This document shows, in pieces, positions 9,587-20,003 of a DNA stretch of 41,201 nucleotides. The notes beneath the pieces were generated by a model. The model was given only the letters and a program-made list of their open reading frames with translations, made no database searches and was not told where the DNA came from. Source of the DNA: Nemertoderma westbladi (lineage: Eukaryota; Xenacoelomorpha; Nemertodermatida; Nemertodermatidae); NCBI GenBank assembly GCA_032718475.1, contig JAUCBJ010000986.1:1-41201 (forward strand). Direction: 5' to 3'. How positions within the stretch are numbered: position 1 is the stretch's first letter; each line of letters opens with the position of its first letter. The translations under genes were made by a program, and so were the position numbers.

Positions 9587-10579
9587 AGTCTGTAGTCTGG
9601 CCCCAAAAACAGAAATTAGAAAAATTTTTCTATTTACTTTGATACATTTACTTAGTTATGTACCATTTTTGTTTTCTTGGCCCCATGAAAAGTTAATTCA
9701 GGATAATATGGGTTAATAATAGATATAAGCTATATATCGAATCGATATATGGATGCATAATGATATATGTGGGGACTTAGTGCACACGACACCACTGAAT
9801 GTTTCGGTTCTAATAGCTATTGCCCGGCTGCCTAGTGTGCCTACTCATGAAGATGTATCGTGATTGCGATTCTCCCTCACATTAATTATGCAGGGCGGGC
9901 GAGTGAAAACTGCGAGCCATCAGCGAACTGTTATAATTGTACTATTGTTAGTGTGTGTGTCGGAAGCATTTTGAATTTTGAGCAACATTTCTGCACAAGG
10001 TTAATATGACATAACATTGTACAATAAAACTTTATCATATTTCAGTTTTCTGTAGAATTGTGGGGTACACTAAGACTATGAATAAAGTTTTAGTATTCGA
10101 TTTTATAACGTATAGGCCTACTGATGTTATTTCGGTTATTGTTAAGGTTTGAGATGCTGTATGAGTTACGGTTTTGATTATTTTGGATTGTGTTACGGTT
10201 CTGGTACGGTTGGTATGTTACCTTTATTTATAGGCTAAGGTTGTTTTGTTTTGTTTTTGTAATAGTAATATATTTTACATATTTGTGTGTAAAGTAGTTA
10301 TTTACATTTGTGTGCTGATCTGTCAGTCTGTGTAAATATTAGTTGCAACACGAATAAACATAATGGATGATTTCTACAAATATAGTACATGGCTACAATT
10401 ATTATGCATTATTCCATTTAAATAAAATAGCACAGTATTTACTTGAGCAGCATATTCACTTCAACGATACATAATCCCAAATTAAATATGGATGCAATTT
10501 TTAAATACATGATATTTTATAGGAATATGTCACATATGCGGACCCGTGATTTAATGTCTTCCGGTTAACTAAATTTTAA

Positions 10580-11248
10580 TTGAGGGAAATAAGCAGATTA
10601 CTGGTGGAACTTTTACTTCCTAAAACTAAACCTATTTTAATCGGTACTTTATATCGGCCCCCTAAACAATCAGATTTTTTGCAAAATTTTGAAAATACAA
10701 TTTTATGTAATCTTAGGTCAGACTGTGAAATATATTTCTTAGGTGATTTTAATATCTGTTACCATCACAAAGCATCCCCCATCTGTAAACAGTACCAAAG
10801 TATTTTAAATTTGTTTGGTTTAAAACAAATTATTCGAGATTCTACCAGAATTACCAGTAAAACTTCTACTTTACTAGATCACATCCTTTGTAATAATACC
10901 GATATTATTTCTCAATCTGGGGTTTTACCTATAGGTCTAAGCGATCATTTTATAGTTTTTTGCACAAGAAAGACACAAAAATCTTTTTTCGGGGATCATA
11001 AAACAGTAACAGTTAGGTCTATGAAAAATTACAGCAAGGAACGCTTTTTAAGTTTGTTAGTTAATTCTGACTGGGAACCCTGTTTTAAGGCCGCTGACAT
11101 TAACCTTGCGTACACTGTTTTTAAAGATATATTTTTAAAGGCACTTAATACTGTAGCACCAATTAAAGAAATTAGTCTTAAACAACGCACTGAGCCCTGG
11201 ATGACCTCGGGTATTCTTAGTAATATCAGAGAAAGAGATAACTATTAA
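10580..11248 (+). pseudogene. LINE AP-endonuclease domain, C-terminal part
   Basis: The frame holds the second half of an APE-type endonuclease, which nicks target DNA for target-primed reverse transcription. Visible motifs are GTLYRPP near residue 23, the core YFLGDFNI near residue 53, TLLDHILCN near residue 98 and the terminal LSDHFIVF with catalytic His near residue 123. The N-terminal endonuclease motifs are absent (5' truncation); the first dozen codons belong to flanking DNA. The frame stops at 11246-11248 within RERDNY, and the matching sequence continues in the next frame from 11250, so a small indel broke it. Confidence 0.85.
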
Positions 11249-11249
11249 T

Positions 11250-12323
11250 TTGTATAAATTTAGGAAATACCGTGTTTTAGCTGATTATAATAATTACTGC
11301 AAATATAGAAACCTTGTCCAACGGGAAATAAAAAAAGCTAAATCTGAATATTTGTACAACAAAATAAGTGAGAATAAAGATAATCCTAAAAGTCTATGGT
11401 CTACCCTAAAATCTTTAGGTTATAAAAACCTTAAATCTAAATCGAATATTGTTCTGCAAGATAACGGTGAGCTGATTCATGATCATAATCTAGTTAGTAA
11501 TTTATTTAATAATTATTTTACTAATGTTGCCTCTAATTTAGTTAAGAAATTACCGTTATCAAGTAATAAATATAGTATAGGGTCCGAAACTCTAAATAAT
11601 TTTTATTTAGAAAAGTTAGAAAATTCAGAAAAGTTATTTTTAAAACCCGTTTCTGAGGATTTCGTTTTTAAAAATCTACTTAGCCTATCAGCCTCAAAAA
11701 GTACCGGTCTAGATCTAATACCTGCCCGTTTTCTTAAGGATGGTGCTGAAGTACTTAAAGTGCCTATTACTTTTATTATTAATTACTCTATCGTAGATAA
11801 TGTAGTACCAGACGAACTGAAATTAGCTAAGGTTGTTCCTCTGTATAAAAAGAATAGTAAAGTAGAACCCTGTAATTACAGACCTGTTAGTATCTTAAGT
11901 ATTGTATCTAAAATTCTAGAACGTTCTGTTTTTCTACAGCTGGAGGCACATCTTAGTTGGCTAAATCTGATCTATGAACTTCAGTCCGGTTTTCGTAAAT
12001 CATATTCTACAGACACCTGCCTTATTAACTTAACTGATACAATTAGATGTAATAACGCAAAGGGTTTATATACTGGTATGGTAATGTTGGACCTACAAAA
12101 GGCTTTCGATACTGTAGATCACGAAATTCTGCTTGGTAAGTTAGGCCTGATGGGTGTAGGTTCTATAGACTGGTTCAAGTCCTACCTGTCAGACAGAGGT
12201 CAAACTGTAGTCATTAGCAAATCGCAGTCTACTGTACAAGAGATTACCTGTGGTGTACCGCAAGGTAGTATATTAGGTCCTCTGCTTTTTGTATGCTATG
12301 TAAATGATATGATGGTTGGTTGA
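11250..12323 (+). pseudogene. LINE reverse transcriptase, fingers and first half of palm
   Basis: The RT domain follows a basic linker. It contains KVVPLYKKN and [19 protein letters not shown] (fingers), [12 protein letters not shown], motif [16 protein letters not shown] with its catalytic Asp near residue 273, and motif [21 protein letters not shown]. It then ends abruptly. The frame opens at a non-ATG codon because the real reading frame continues from the upstream segment. Motif C (Y/FADD) should come about 15 residues later but is absent. Confidence 0.9.
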
Positions 12324-13092
12324 TAATAAGCTATCCATTCACTACGGTAAAACTGAAAGTATTTTGTTTGGTTCCAAAAGAAAGTTAAAGAAGGTAACTA
12401 AGTTTGAAGTCACTAGTAATGGACATAAGATTGAAAATAAAAAGGAAGTTAAATATTTAGGCGCCACATTGGATAACTGCTTATCAGGAGAAAGTACAGT
12501 GAAAAATATTTTCTCGAAAGTTAACAGTAGGCTTAGGTTTCTATACAGAAATAGAAATAGTTTGAACACCGACTCCCGCAAGTTACTTTGCTCTTCTTTA
12601 ATACAGTGTCACATGGACTATGCGTGCTCTTCTTGGTATGAAGGCTTAACCAAACAGCTTAAATGTAAATTACAAGTAGCTCAGAATAAAGTAGTACGAT
12701 TTATTAAAGACTACAAACCTAGGCACCACCTAACTCCAGATGACTTTTCTGAATCTGGACTACTTAACTTAGATAGTAGAGTTAAGCAGCTACGCCTTAA
12801 CCATGTGCATAAAGTGTATAATGGTAAATGTCCCAATTACCTAAAACAAAAATTCAACAGAGTACGTGATACACACTCTTACAGTACCAGAGCTAGTGCT
12901 TCAAACTTCTACCTCCCGAATTGTAAATCCTTTGAATCTGATACTTTCTTTTTTAACGGCATAAAAAATTGGAATGCTCTGCCTAATGAAATTAAAAACC
13001 TAAATAATCAACATTCTTTTAAATCTGCAGTTAAATCTCATCTCCGTGTGCAATGTAAAAATAGGTACAATAGTCCTACAGTAAGTTATTAG
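12316..13092 (+). pseudogene. LINE reverse transcriptase, thumb and C-terminal domain
   Basis: This segment resumes after the missing motif C. It reads DNKLSIHYGKTESILFG (the usual post-YADD segment), KYLGATLDNCLSG, then the conserved C-terminal region with LNLDSRVKQLRLNHVHKVYNG and FNGIKNWNALPNEIKNL, typical of CR1/L2-type LINEs. It is out of frame with the preceding part. By comparison with the family layout, about 50 codons with both motif C aspartates are gone, so this copy could not make a working RT. Confidence 0.9.
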
Positions 13093-13439
13093 TTTATTAA
13101 TTATTTACTATTTATACTGTAATTACGTTTTATAATAAATTGTTCTGTACATTACATCTTTATCGTTGAGTCGGGCATTGTCACGCTCTCGGTAAAGTTG
13201 TACATGTACATAGTGTAATTACGTTTTATATTGGTTTTAGGTTAGCGTAGTGTAATATTGTATTTGTAACCAAGTAACATAAAGGACCCCCTTGGAAATA
13301 AGCTGCAAAGCTTTAGGGGTAATCCTATATGTTATGTTGGACAATACCTTTATACCGGTACATTGTTTGGTGTATTTGTTATTGTTTTTACATAATGTAT
13401 AAATAAATCTATCTACCTATCTATCAGCGTACCAACACT

Positions 13440-13680
13440 GCTTTTGCCAGCAGGTGGTACTTACAGGTGGCGGGTCTCTGGGTGGTGGGTAGCAGGGTTG
13501 CGTGTTGACGGGTATCAGGTCTCTGGGTGGCGTATTGGTGGATAGTGGGTCGCAGGGTGGCGGGTCTCTGTGTGGCAGGTGCCTCGTTGGCGGGTCGCCA
13601 GGTGGCGGATCACCGAGTCTGAGTGGTGGGTCACCGAGTCTGAGTGGCAGGTTGCAGGGTGGCGGATTGCTAGGGGGCGT
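13440..13680. repeat. G-rich minisatellite
   Basis: Loosely repeated units built from GGTGGCGGGTC and TCTCTGGGTGGT, including a near-exact pair GGTCACCGAGTCTGAGTGG at about 13608 and 13629. The plus strand is purine/GT-rich. It sits where the RT ORF at 13670-15346 breaks off. The proline-rich minus frame over it is low complexity. Confidence 0.65.
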
Positions 13681-15346
13681 TAGTGATCCGACTTCCCTCA
13701 GCGAGCGGACCATGGGGAGAGTCCCACAGCATGGTGGCCGGGTCGCCCTGCGTATAGCCCTCCCTACTCCACAGTGGTTTGCTAGACCCCTGTAGGTAGA
13801 GGGCTGTGTGGCCGTTATAAGCGTTATACAGGTACCGGGAGCACCGGTTCCAGTAAACGCGCGCGTTCCACAAGGCCACAGGACGACTCAGGCTGTTGAA
13901 GGCATTTGCGGCGTCAACGAGGAGCATACACTCGGTGGAGGGTTGCACGAACATGGCTGACATCGCGTGGACCGCACCTTCAATCCCAGCCTTCACTCCC
14001 GCACAGAGCTGGTCCGCCCCACACTCAGTTATAAAGTCCATTTTAGTGGCCGAGGTGAGGCAGTTCGTGGTGAGCCGGTACAGAACTTCACCGATCCTGA
14101 TCGGCCGGACGCTGGGCTCCTTGTTGATAGCGACGAGGCGGCACGCTCGGAGCGCCCGGATTTCCCCCCACGGGACCTCCGAGTTGACGAGGCGTCGAGC
14201 CAACCCGGCGACTGCCTCGCGGAGGCGGGAGCTGTGCGCCTCGTAGCGGGTGAGGAGGGCACTCCACAGTTCGGCGTCACCACCAATGGGCCCGGCGCTA
14301 CCACTAAGGTACCGCGATTCCTTCAAGACGAGTTGCCCCGTAATGTCCACCGCTTCGAAGGGGGGCAACTCGTCGCACGGGTTAAATGCATCTGGCGAGA
14401 CGTCCAACTTAGCCGGGTGTTTCGCGGCGAGGACGTCGCGAACGGTTACGCCGACCGGCTGACCCTCAGCCTGGGATTCGGGGTCCAGCACTCCACCGCT
14501 GTTCCGGTCCGTTACGAGGCGGACTGCGGACTGGTTCTGCCCGGCCAGGATCTTTCGGTTGTAGGTCCTGGCCATGTTAGGTGGGGCTGAGCGAAGGGAG
14601 CGGGCGAATCTCACGCTGCAGCGCTCCGCCTCAGCTATGAGCTGACGGAACTCCTCCCATTCCCACATCCCGAGTCGACGCAGAATGGTCCGCCGGATGT
14701 CCGCCCCCTTCTCCACATCGGGGTCCCGCTGGAACATCGTGGTAAGGAAACAAAGGGGTCTCTCCGAGGGGTAGACCCCCTCAGTCAACTTCTCCACCTC
14801 GCTTGCTAGCATGTCCGGGTCCGCCACTTTGCGCCCAACGTTGCCGCCTGGCACCGTGTACTGGTGACAGACCACCCGGGTGAGGCGGGCGTGGCGAGCC
14901 TCCCAGTCCGGATCTGTCGACGAACCGGGGGCATTAAGCCACGGCCCATCGAAGGCAGCCTCCAGTCGGTTGGACGTCGATGGCTCCGATGGTAGAGGAG
15001 AGGGAGTTGCTGCGGGATCCGGATCGTTAGCCAACGAGGAGGAGTTCGATGGCATCATTCCAGCACCACTGTCGGTTTCGTCTGCGCAGAGTACCGAGAT
15101 CTGGGTTACCACGCCACTCCTCGTGTACGAGTCCGCACTCGCAAACGAATCCGAGTCCGATTCTTCTCCCTCGCTCGTTAACGCGGTGGAAACCGACAAG
15201 TTGTTGGGGTTCCCACACCGGCCGTCGTCCGATGGTTTGCACCCAGTGCATGGACTACCCGCGCGGACGCACCGGCACTTGGTGGAGGGGCCGCATAATG
15301 CGACCACGCAGCCGCAACATCGCTGGGAACTTTGCGACATAATCAC
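13670..15346 (-). pseudogene. Reverse transcriptase with N-terminal CXC-like cysteine cluster, 3'-truncated
   Basis: A 558-aa frame in markedly GC-rich DNA. Residues 10-48 form a cysteine cluster (CCGCVVALCGPSTKCRCVRA, then CTGCKPSDDGRCGN), resembling CXC-type motifs beside RTs in invertebrate mobile elements. An acidic Ser-rich linker follows. The RT part starts near residue 415 with VRPIRIGEVLYRLTTN, then CGADQLCAGVKAGIEGAVHA and motif A MLLVDAANAFNSLSR near residue 480. Motif B (GYTQGDPATMLW) is near residue 535. The homology then stops and the last 15 or so codons run into the minisatellite, so motif C is lost. The clade is uncertain; motif A/B spelling is not of the CR1 or RTE type seen elsewhere here. 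Confidence 0.65.
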
Positions 15347-15590
15347 ATAATTGTGTAATGATCTTCAAGCATTTATATTAAATAATTAAAATTATTACAG
15401 AGATGTTCAGATGTAACGATGTCTAAATTAGCGGTACCGTGTTACAGCAGTACAGTATTAGTATCCATAGCCGGAATAATTAGCCGAGATATATTATTTA
15501 TTATTATTATATTATATTATTATAATATATTTTCATTATTATATAATAATAATATAATATACATATATATTATTACATATTCATACTGTA
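15347..15590. repeat. AT-rich spacer with (ATT)n/(TATA)n simple sequence
   Basis: Between about 15485 and 15575 the sequence is made of ATTATTATTATATT- and ATATAT-type simple repeats. No gene is seen. Confidence 0.6.
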
Positions 15591-15591
15591 A

Positions 15592-15879
15592 TTACTGCTG
15601 CGGACCACAAGACTCGCAGGTGATTGATTTAACTCTTGTTTTCTTGGAGTGGTTCTTGCAAGAGTATTTAGAGTAACTGGAGCAAACTAGTGCATTTTTC
15701 AGGCCGCACTTTTGTTGCTCACATCGACGCCGGTGTCCACATTCAACTGCGGAAGGATTCCCCTGTACAATGTTTATAATTGCAGCTTTTACCTTTCTTA
15801 CTGAGATTGAATCATTAATCAGTTCACGAGATACATTCAATAGGAACATACGTCGAGTTGTAGCTTTCCCACGAATATG
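15592..15879 (-). pseudogene. piggyBac-like transposase C-terminal fragment
   Basis: After a junction at about 15880 with OTU-gene sequence, the minus strand reads TTRRMFLLNVSRELINDSIS. A cysteine-rich tail follows (CGHRRRCEQQKCGLKNALVC, then YSKYSCKNHS and ITCESCG). The basic-hydrophobic helix plus spaced Cys/His pairs resembles the C-terminal end of piggyBac-type transposases, from a different subfamily than the copy at 8594. The front of the nominal ORF (MERNGEPMQYC) is OTU-gene DNA read in the wrong frame. Identity rests on the cysteine pattern alone, so another zinc-ribbon protein is possible. Confidence 0.4.
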
Positions 15880-16027
15880 AAAGGGCACACAATATTGCAT
15901 GGGTTCCCCATTCCGCTCCATGACGTAGGTTCTCTATATACCTTGCGTATGTTTAACCCCCCATTTCCGAAAATCCACGATACTCTGGATTATCATTAAA
16001 AAAATTGGTGGCCATATTACGTAACTC
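15880..16027 (-). pseudogene. OTU-type cysteine protease pseudogene unit 1, distal half
   Basis: On the minus strand this reads ELRNMATNFFNDNPEYRGFS, then an in-frame TAA (15953-15955), then TYARYIENLRHGAEWGTHAI and ILCALSYS. This is the middle of an OTU domain (alpha-helix after the catalytic Cys, then the tWG segment). It is the continuation of the half at 22140-22315, separated from it by a 6.1-kb transposon. The His-containing end is missing because sequence switches at about 15880 to a piggyBac-like fragment. Confidence 0.75.
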
Positions 16028-16240
16028 CCCAGTGAAAAATGAGTATGTGCATCTCATGTGTTTCATGTTCGAGATGTGTAAAACCAACGTCATGAATACA
16101 AGTGTATGTTTTATGATTGTGTTTTCTAATGTGGGACAAACTGGTAGTAATCGCAGTAGAAACACATTCGTAACTAAGTGATAACCTATGTTAAGCAACA
16201 CATAAAAATAATTGGTTCCGTTAGGGTTAAACATCAGTTA

Positions 16241-16868
16241 TGTATGTTTAATACACATGTTTCGCATATGTGTGTTGTATTATGTGATACTAATCTGTTG
16301 CAAATTGGGGAAAATATAAAATGTAAATCATGAGTATTGGCAAATACTATCCAACTTGGATTGTCACATCACAAGAAAATAATAAGTATTTTATGCGATC
16401 CACAGTGGTTTAGAATATGTTCCCAATGAGTTTATCAAATTGGTTTTGCTGTATGAGTAACCAATTCGTAACAAATACTAACAAACTATGTTGTGTGTGA
16501 TTTTGGCGCTCAGCCAATGAAATGTCAGACAGTGCACAGTGATGGGTAGCAGAGTACTGGAACTTTACATTTGTGCTGTCAGGCTGTAGTTAGGTAGTGC
16601 TGTAGTAGTACTGTAGTCTGGTAGTACTGGAGTACTGAGTACCGCTACCGGCTATCGGTGCGGTAGTCCTAATGGCTGAATGGGGTTTAAGTGCTGGGGT
16701 AGTGGTAGTAAGTGTTCTTATCCGTTCTTATTCTTATCCTGTTCTTATTCTACCTGTAATCTGCCTATACACTCTGAAACTCAAAACTATACATACACCC
16801 ACACTGCTATTTTAATTGTTTGTTTGCTTAAGTTCATTTATATTCAACTATATGAGGTTACACCGCGT
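16241..16868. other. Left non-coding part of the 6.1-kb transposon
   Basis: It contains a sub-terminal TTTCGCATATGTGTG (about 16259) and, at 16540-16670, repeats of AGTACTG/GTAGTAC that could form hairpins. It could hold a promoter for the downstream plus-strand coding sequence, but no TATA box or start site can be assigned with confidence. Confidence 0.35.
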
Positions 16869-17560
16869 ATGATGACAGTAATTGACGATTCGGCACCGCG
16901 TACCAAACGACTTCGATTTAGCTCCTATAAGAGCATTGGGCCGGCAATTCCAGAATTCCCTCATCTGATGGCGATGAATGTGTTATCGGTAGTGGTAACT
17001 TCAAACGACCGCACCCAGTGTTATCACTTTCAAATACAGGTTCTCAGCAGCCGCAATCAATCTTTTTACTTTTACATTTACATTAACTTCTGAAAATGGA
17101 CTTACTGGAGGGGCAGTCCTTTCTGCGAATGCTGGAATTTCGACACCCACTGTGTCATTTGCCAGTATTACCAGTGAATGATGATGTTTATATGCGTCAA
17201 TTAGGAATTCAATATCAGCTGCTCCCAGCAGTACTAGTGATACTTCTCCTACATTGAGTGAATATCGTAGGTTGTCTGGGTCTACATATCTCAATATTAA
17301 GACCATGTCCAGCTGATCGACAACTAGCTGAGGCTAATTTCGCTCTAAGTTATAACAACCGAAATGATATTATTGGCCTTGGAATTCAAGTTGGTAGAAT
17401 GAAGGACAATATTAAGAAACATACTACCTGTGGGGGAGCGGAGACTACAGGCTGACAGGTAGATCATCAGCACTTCCTTGGCCAGCGAATTCGAAAGAGG
17501 AATTAGCGAGTTTACTATATATAATGCTACAGGCGTCAACCTGCCAATCACCACATCCTC
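16869..17560 (+). pseudogene. 5' coding remnants of the transposon-borne gene, several frames
   Basis: Successive coding-like stretches lie in shifting plus frames. They are MMTVIDDSAPRTKRLRFSSY from 16869, then GDECVIGSGNFKRPHPVLS near 16970, SENGLTGGAVLSANAGIS near 17090 and SSTSDTSPTLSEYRRL near 17230. Two more follow: ANFALSYNNRNDIIGLGIQV near 17335 and ALPWPANSKEELASLL near 17475. The last resembles the LPxxTxEEL entry to DUF4806 domains, and the basic/Ser-rich linker before it suits that family. Frame changes may be small introns or decay; I cannot assign all splice sites. Together with 20004-20903 this probably was one gene. Confidence 0.4.
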
Positions 17561-17599
17561 TGAGGATGAGTCACGGCGGTTCTACCACGCACAACTACC

Positions 17600-17910
17600 C
17601 GTTAGTGGTTAGTAGTAGACCTACAGTAGTTGGTGTGGGGGTGGGGGGGGGGGGGTGTTTAATGGTTAGTACTACTACTATCACTAGTAGTAGTGATAGA
17701 GGGGGGGGGGGGGGGGGGGGTCGAGGGGTTTGTTGTTTGACGCGGTTAGTACTGTAGTAGTAGACGTAGTGCGATAGAGGATGGGGAGGGGTGGGGGGGG
17801 GGTGGTATTAAATGGTTAGTAGTAGACATAGTGATAGAGGGTGAGGGGTGGGGGTTATTAACAGTTAGTAGTATAAGGGGGGGGGGGGGGGTTGTTTAAT
17901 TGTTAGTAGT
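17600..17910. repeat. Imperfect tandem repeat ending in poly-G tracts
   Basis: Units of about 65-110 bp contain TTAATGGTTAGTAGTAGAC and GTGATAGAGGG and end in runs of 9-20 G (near 17643, 17702, 17793, 17879). The plus strand is strongly G-rich and could form G-quadruplexes. It lies between the two halves of the putative transposon gene. Confidence 0.7.
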
Positions 17911-18430
17911 ATTAAATGTGTAACCTCTATCTCATATATTGCTCTCGTCATTATTGTTTCATTTTGTATAAGTTAGTGGGATAGTTGGTCTGTTGCCTGT
18001 AGGGGTTGACAGTATTTGATATTGATGACTCATATTCTGAAGGACTAATAATACTGCCCGCCGTGTGGGGAATGGAGGGGAGGAAAATTCTAAGGTTGGT
18101 TATGAGTGTTTCATTATTGGTGTAGGGATGGGAGCATTGCGTGGTGGTTGGAAGGTCTGTAATTCGAGAGTCACTGGTGTTTGTTTATAGTCCATTAGCT
18201 GGAGTCATAAATCAACAGTTGACATGTTTATTCGTTTTAAAAAATTTCCCATAGATGTTGTTGGTTTGTTCTTTTCAGGTTGATGCTTGGTGAATATTCA
18301 ATATAACGGGGTATAATTTTATCTCCATCGATAAAATCGCGCTTTATAAATGAGATGATAGCAAATGGTCTTTGGGTTGTTGATATCATTATAAATGTAA
18401 TGAAATGGCAGTGGTGATGTGACATTGAAT
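17911..18430. other. Unassigned sequence inside the 6.1-kb transposon
   Basis: No coding frame or repeat of note is seen. Under the gene model proposed here it would be intronic. Confidence 0.3.
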
Positions 18431-18443
18431 TTTGATGTGGTAT

Positions 18444-18908
18444 CTCTCTCTCGGGGCAAATACCACACCCTGGTTTGCCATTCCACAGGGTGGTTGTCGC
18501 AATGGAGTCAGATATGAGGCCCATCACCCATATCTACTCTGGCGCACATGACCCACCATTGGCTGTTGCAGCTCATCTGCTGGGTCATGCCCTGTACCCT
18601 TGCTGCCAGGTACAGGTCGCAGTGAAGTGCTCTCAGAGTGGACATGAGAACACTCTACTCCTGACCAGCCATTGGTAGATCTCCATCTGCCTGGTCAGGC
18701 CATATACCCCTGCAGCCAAGTATATGGGTCCTTAATCCAGGACCAAGGGCGTCCTTATCCCAGAACGAAGGGGGTCCTAGTTACAGGACCAGATTTGCCC
18801 TAGTAAGAGGGTCTATGCAGCTACAGGTGGCACCTCCTTTATGCTGCATGGAGGTGGCAAGTTTTCTTGATCAATGACCTAGAATACCTGACCTGACCTG
18901 ACCTGACC
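18444..18908 (-). mobile_element. 465-bp short retroposon with (GGTCA)n start, (GA)n end and 13-bp target duplication
   Basis: On the minus strand it begins with four to five GGTCA units. It continues with a roughly 90-base stretch resembling the start of LINE family B (40443 leftward), sharing GGTGCCACCTGTAGCT-like sequence, and ends GGGGCAAATACC-complement then GAGAGAG. Perfect 13-bp direct repeats TTTGATGTGGTAT flank it (18431-18443 and 18909-18921). There is no coding capacity. It looks like a non-autonomous retroposon that kept LINE-like ends and lost the coding body; the link to LINE B as mobiliser is inference. Confidence 0.7.
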
Positions 18909-18921
18909 TTTGATGTGGTAT

Positions 18922-19886
18922 AGTGAGATGTAATTGTAATCTGTTAATTGGGAATAAGTGCTTAGATGGATTGTTTTGTTGGGTATTTAGTAGAGATATT
19001 GTCCGTTATCATTATAGGTATAGAACCTTTATTAAATAGTAATAGTATTTATTACTAACTAATCCAATTTTATTCTGTTTTTCTGAAGTTGGGACGGTAG
19101 TTTGAGCGTTTTAGAGAAGAAAGTGGAGGATTTAGTGGAAATTTGTTAGTTGGGTAGTGCGCTATGCTGTATCTTACCCATAGGAGCCCAGACCAACACC
19201 TACAGGGGGTATTTAAGGAATACCCTACCCTGGGTTAGATGTCTCTAGTGTTGCCACTAAAAGTTGCGGAACCCTATACCGCATGGAACTTAAAATCCCT
19301 GAAAGTAAAATTTGGTAAAATGGGATGAAAGGGCCTGAAAATATGTAAATTAATGCATTTGAAATATTTCTGAAAAATATACATGAAAAGGAAGTAAATA
19401 TCAGCCATAATAATTGCCAATTTGTTCGTTAGTTTATATCATGCTGATGAATTACAATCCCAGTATTTGTCAGATTTGTACAGTACCATTTACCTTAATT
19501 TTTAACATGCATGAGTGAGTATGTATGTATGAGTATGTGTATGTAAGAGTAATGATAGGCGAAATGATAGGTTAGCATTGCAATTAAAATTTAGTAAAAG
19601 TTTTGTACAATATGTACAGTATTGCATGAAGTGAGATTATGACCAATATTCTCAGTGAATCATGCATTCGTCTTGCAAGCTTACCGCTTTAGTTGTATGA
19701 TTCAACTTATCCTGTTTTTTTGTATTGGGTACAATCTTTCAGATAGTAAGTGTGGGTGGGTGTCGGCTGTCGGGGTAGGGTAGCGGGTTGGTGTGTGTTG
19801 ATTTTATGTTCATTTTCGTCGGAGAGCGAGATTGGGAGAGGTGATGAGTTGGGGCAGTTCCGCGGCAATAATAATACTGCCCCTCA
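18922..19886. other. Unassigned sequence inside the 6.1-kb transposon
   Basis: No gene is recognised. Short runs of ATGAGTATGTATG-type simple sequence occur near 19512-19550, and GTGGGTGGGTGTCGG-type sequence near 19750. It is probably intronic to the gene at 16869-20903 if that model is right. Confidence 0.3.
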
Positions 19887-20003
19887 ATGAAGAGACCCCC
19901 TTTACTGCTATCAGGGACGCGTTGTTCGACAGAGCCCCGTCAGCAAAAACAGCCAGTACCGCTAGTCGGTGGGGTTGACTTGTTGACGAGAGGCAAATTA
20001 CAG

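Larger units (their letters stand above)
8550..10595. repeat. Duplicated block C, copy 1 (piggyBac gene plus 3' flank)
   Basis: From the end of the satellite to about 10595 the sequence matches 29805-34577 closely once the LINE at 31021-33745 is set aside. The non-coding part (9446-10595) has no gene. It carries a perfect 16-bp palindrome at 9571-9586 and a GGGTTAA near 9709 that could be the transposon's right end. The match ends where the CR1-like LINE begins. Confidence 0.85.
10596..13424 (+). mobile_element. CR1/L2-like non-LTR retrotransposon, 5'-truncated and internally deleted
   Basis: The element runs from mid-endonuclease through RT to a full 3' UTR. The 3' end has a CR1/L2-style tail: GGACCCCCTTGGAAATAAGC, CTTTAGGGGTAATCC, then AATAAATCTATCTACCTATC microsatellite. 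The coding region is broken in two places (about 11248 and 12317). The left edge coincides with the end of duplicated block C. I could not fix a target-site duplication. Confidence 0.85.

Noticed and set aside
13967-14590. Plus-strand 207-aa ORF in the GC-rich region
   Set aside because: It lies antisense to the RT ORF, which has recognisable RT motifs. GC-rich DNA leaves the opposite strand open by chance.
15592-15921. MERNGEPMQYC... as a genuine gene start
   Set aside because: The first 17 or so residues are OTU pseudogene DNA read out of frame; only the part after 15880 looks like a real protein fragment.
16028-16300. A small MITE at the OTU breakpoint near 16030 and a separate one near 22100
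   Set aside because: The two ends are oppositely oriented, the OTU halves on either side are complementary parts of one gene, and the empty site shows a single insertion. They are the two termini of one 6.1-kb element.
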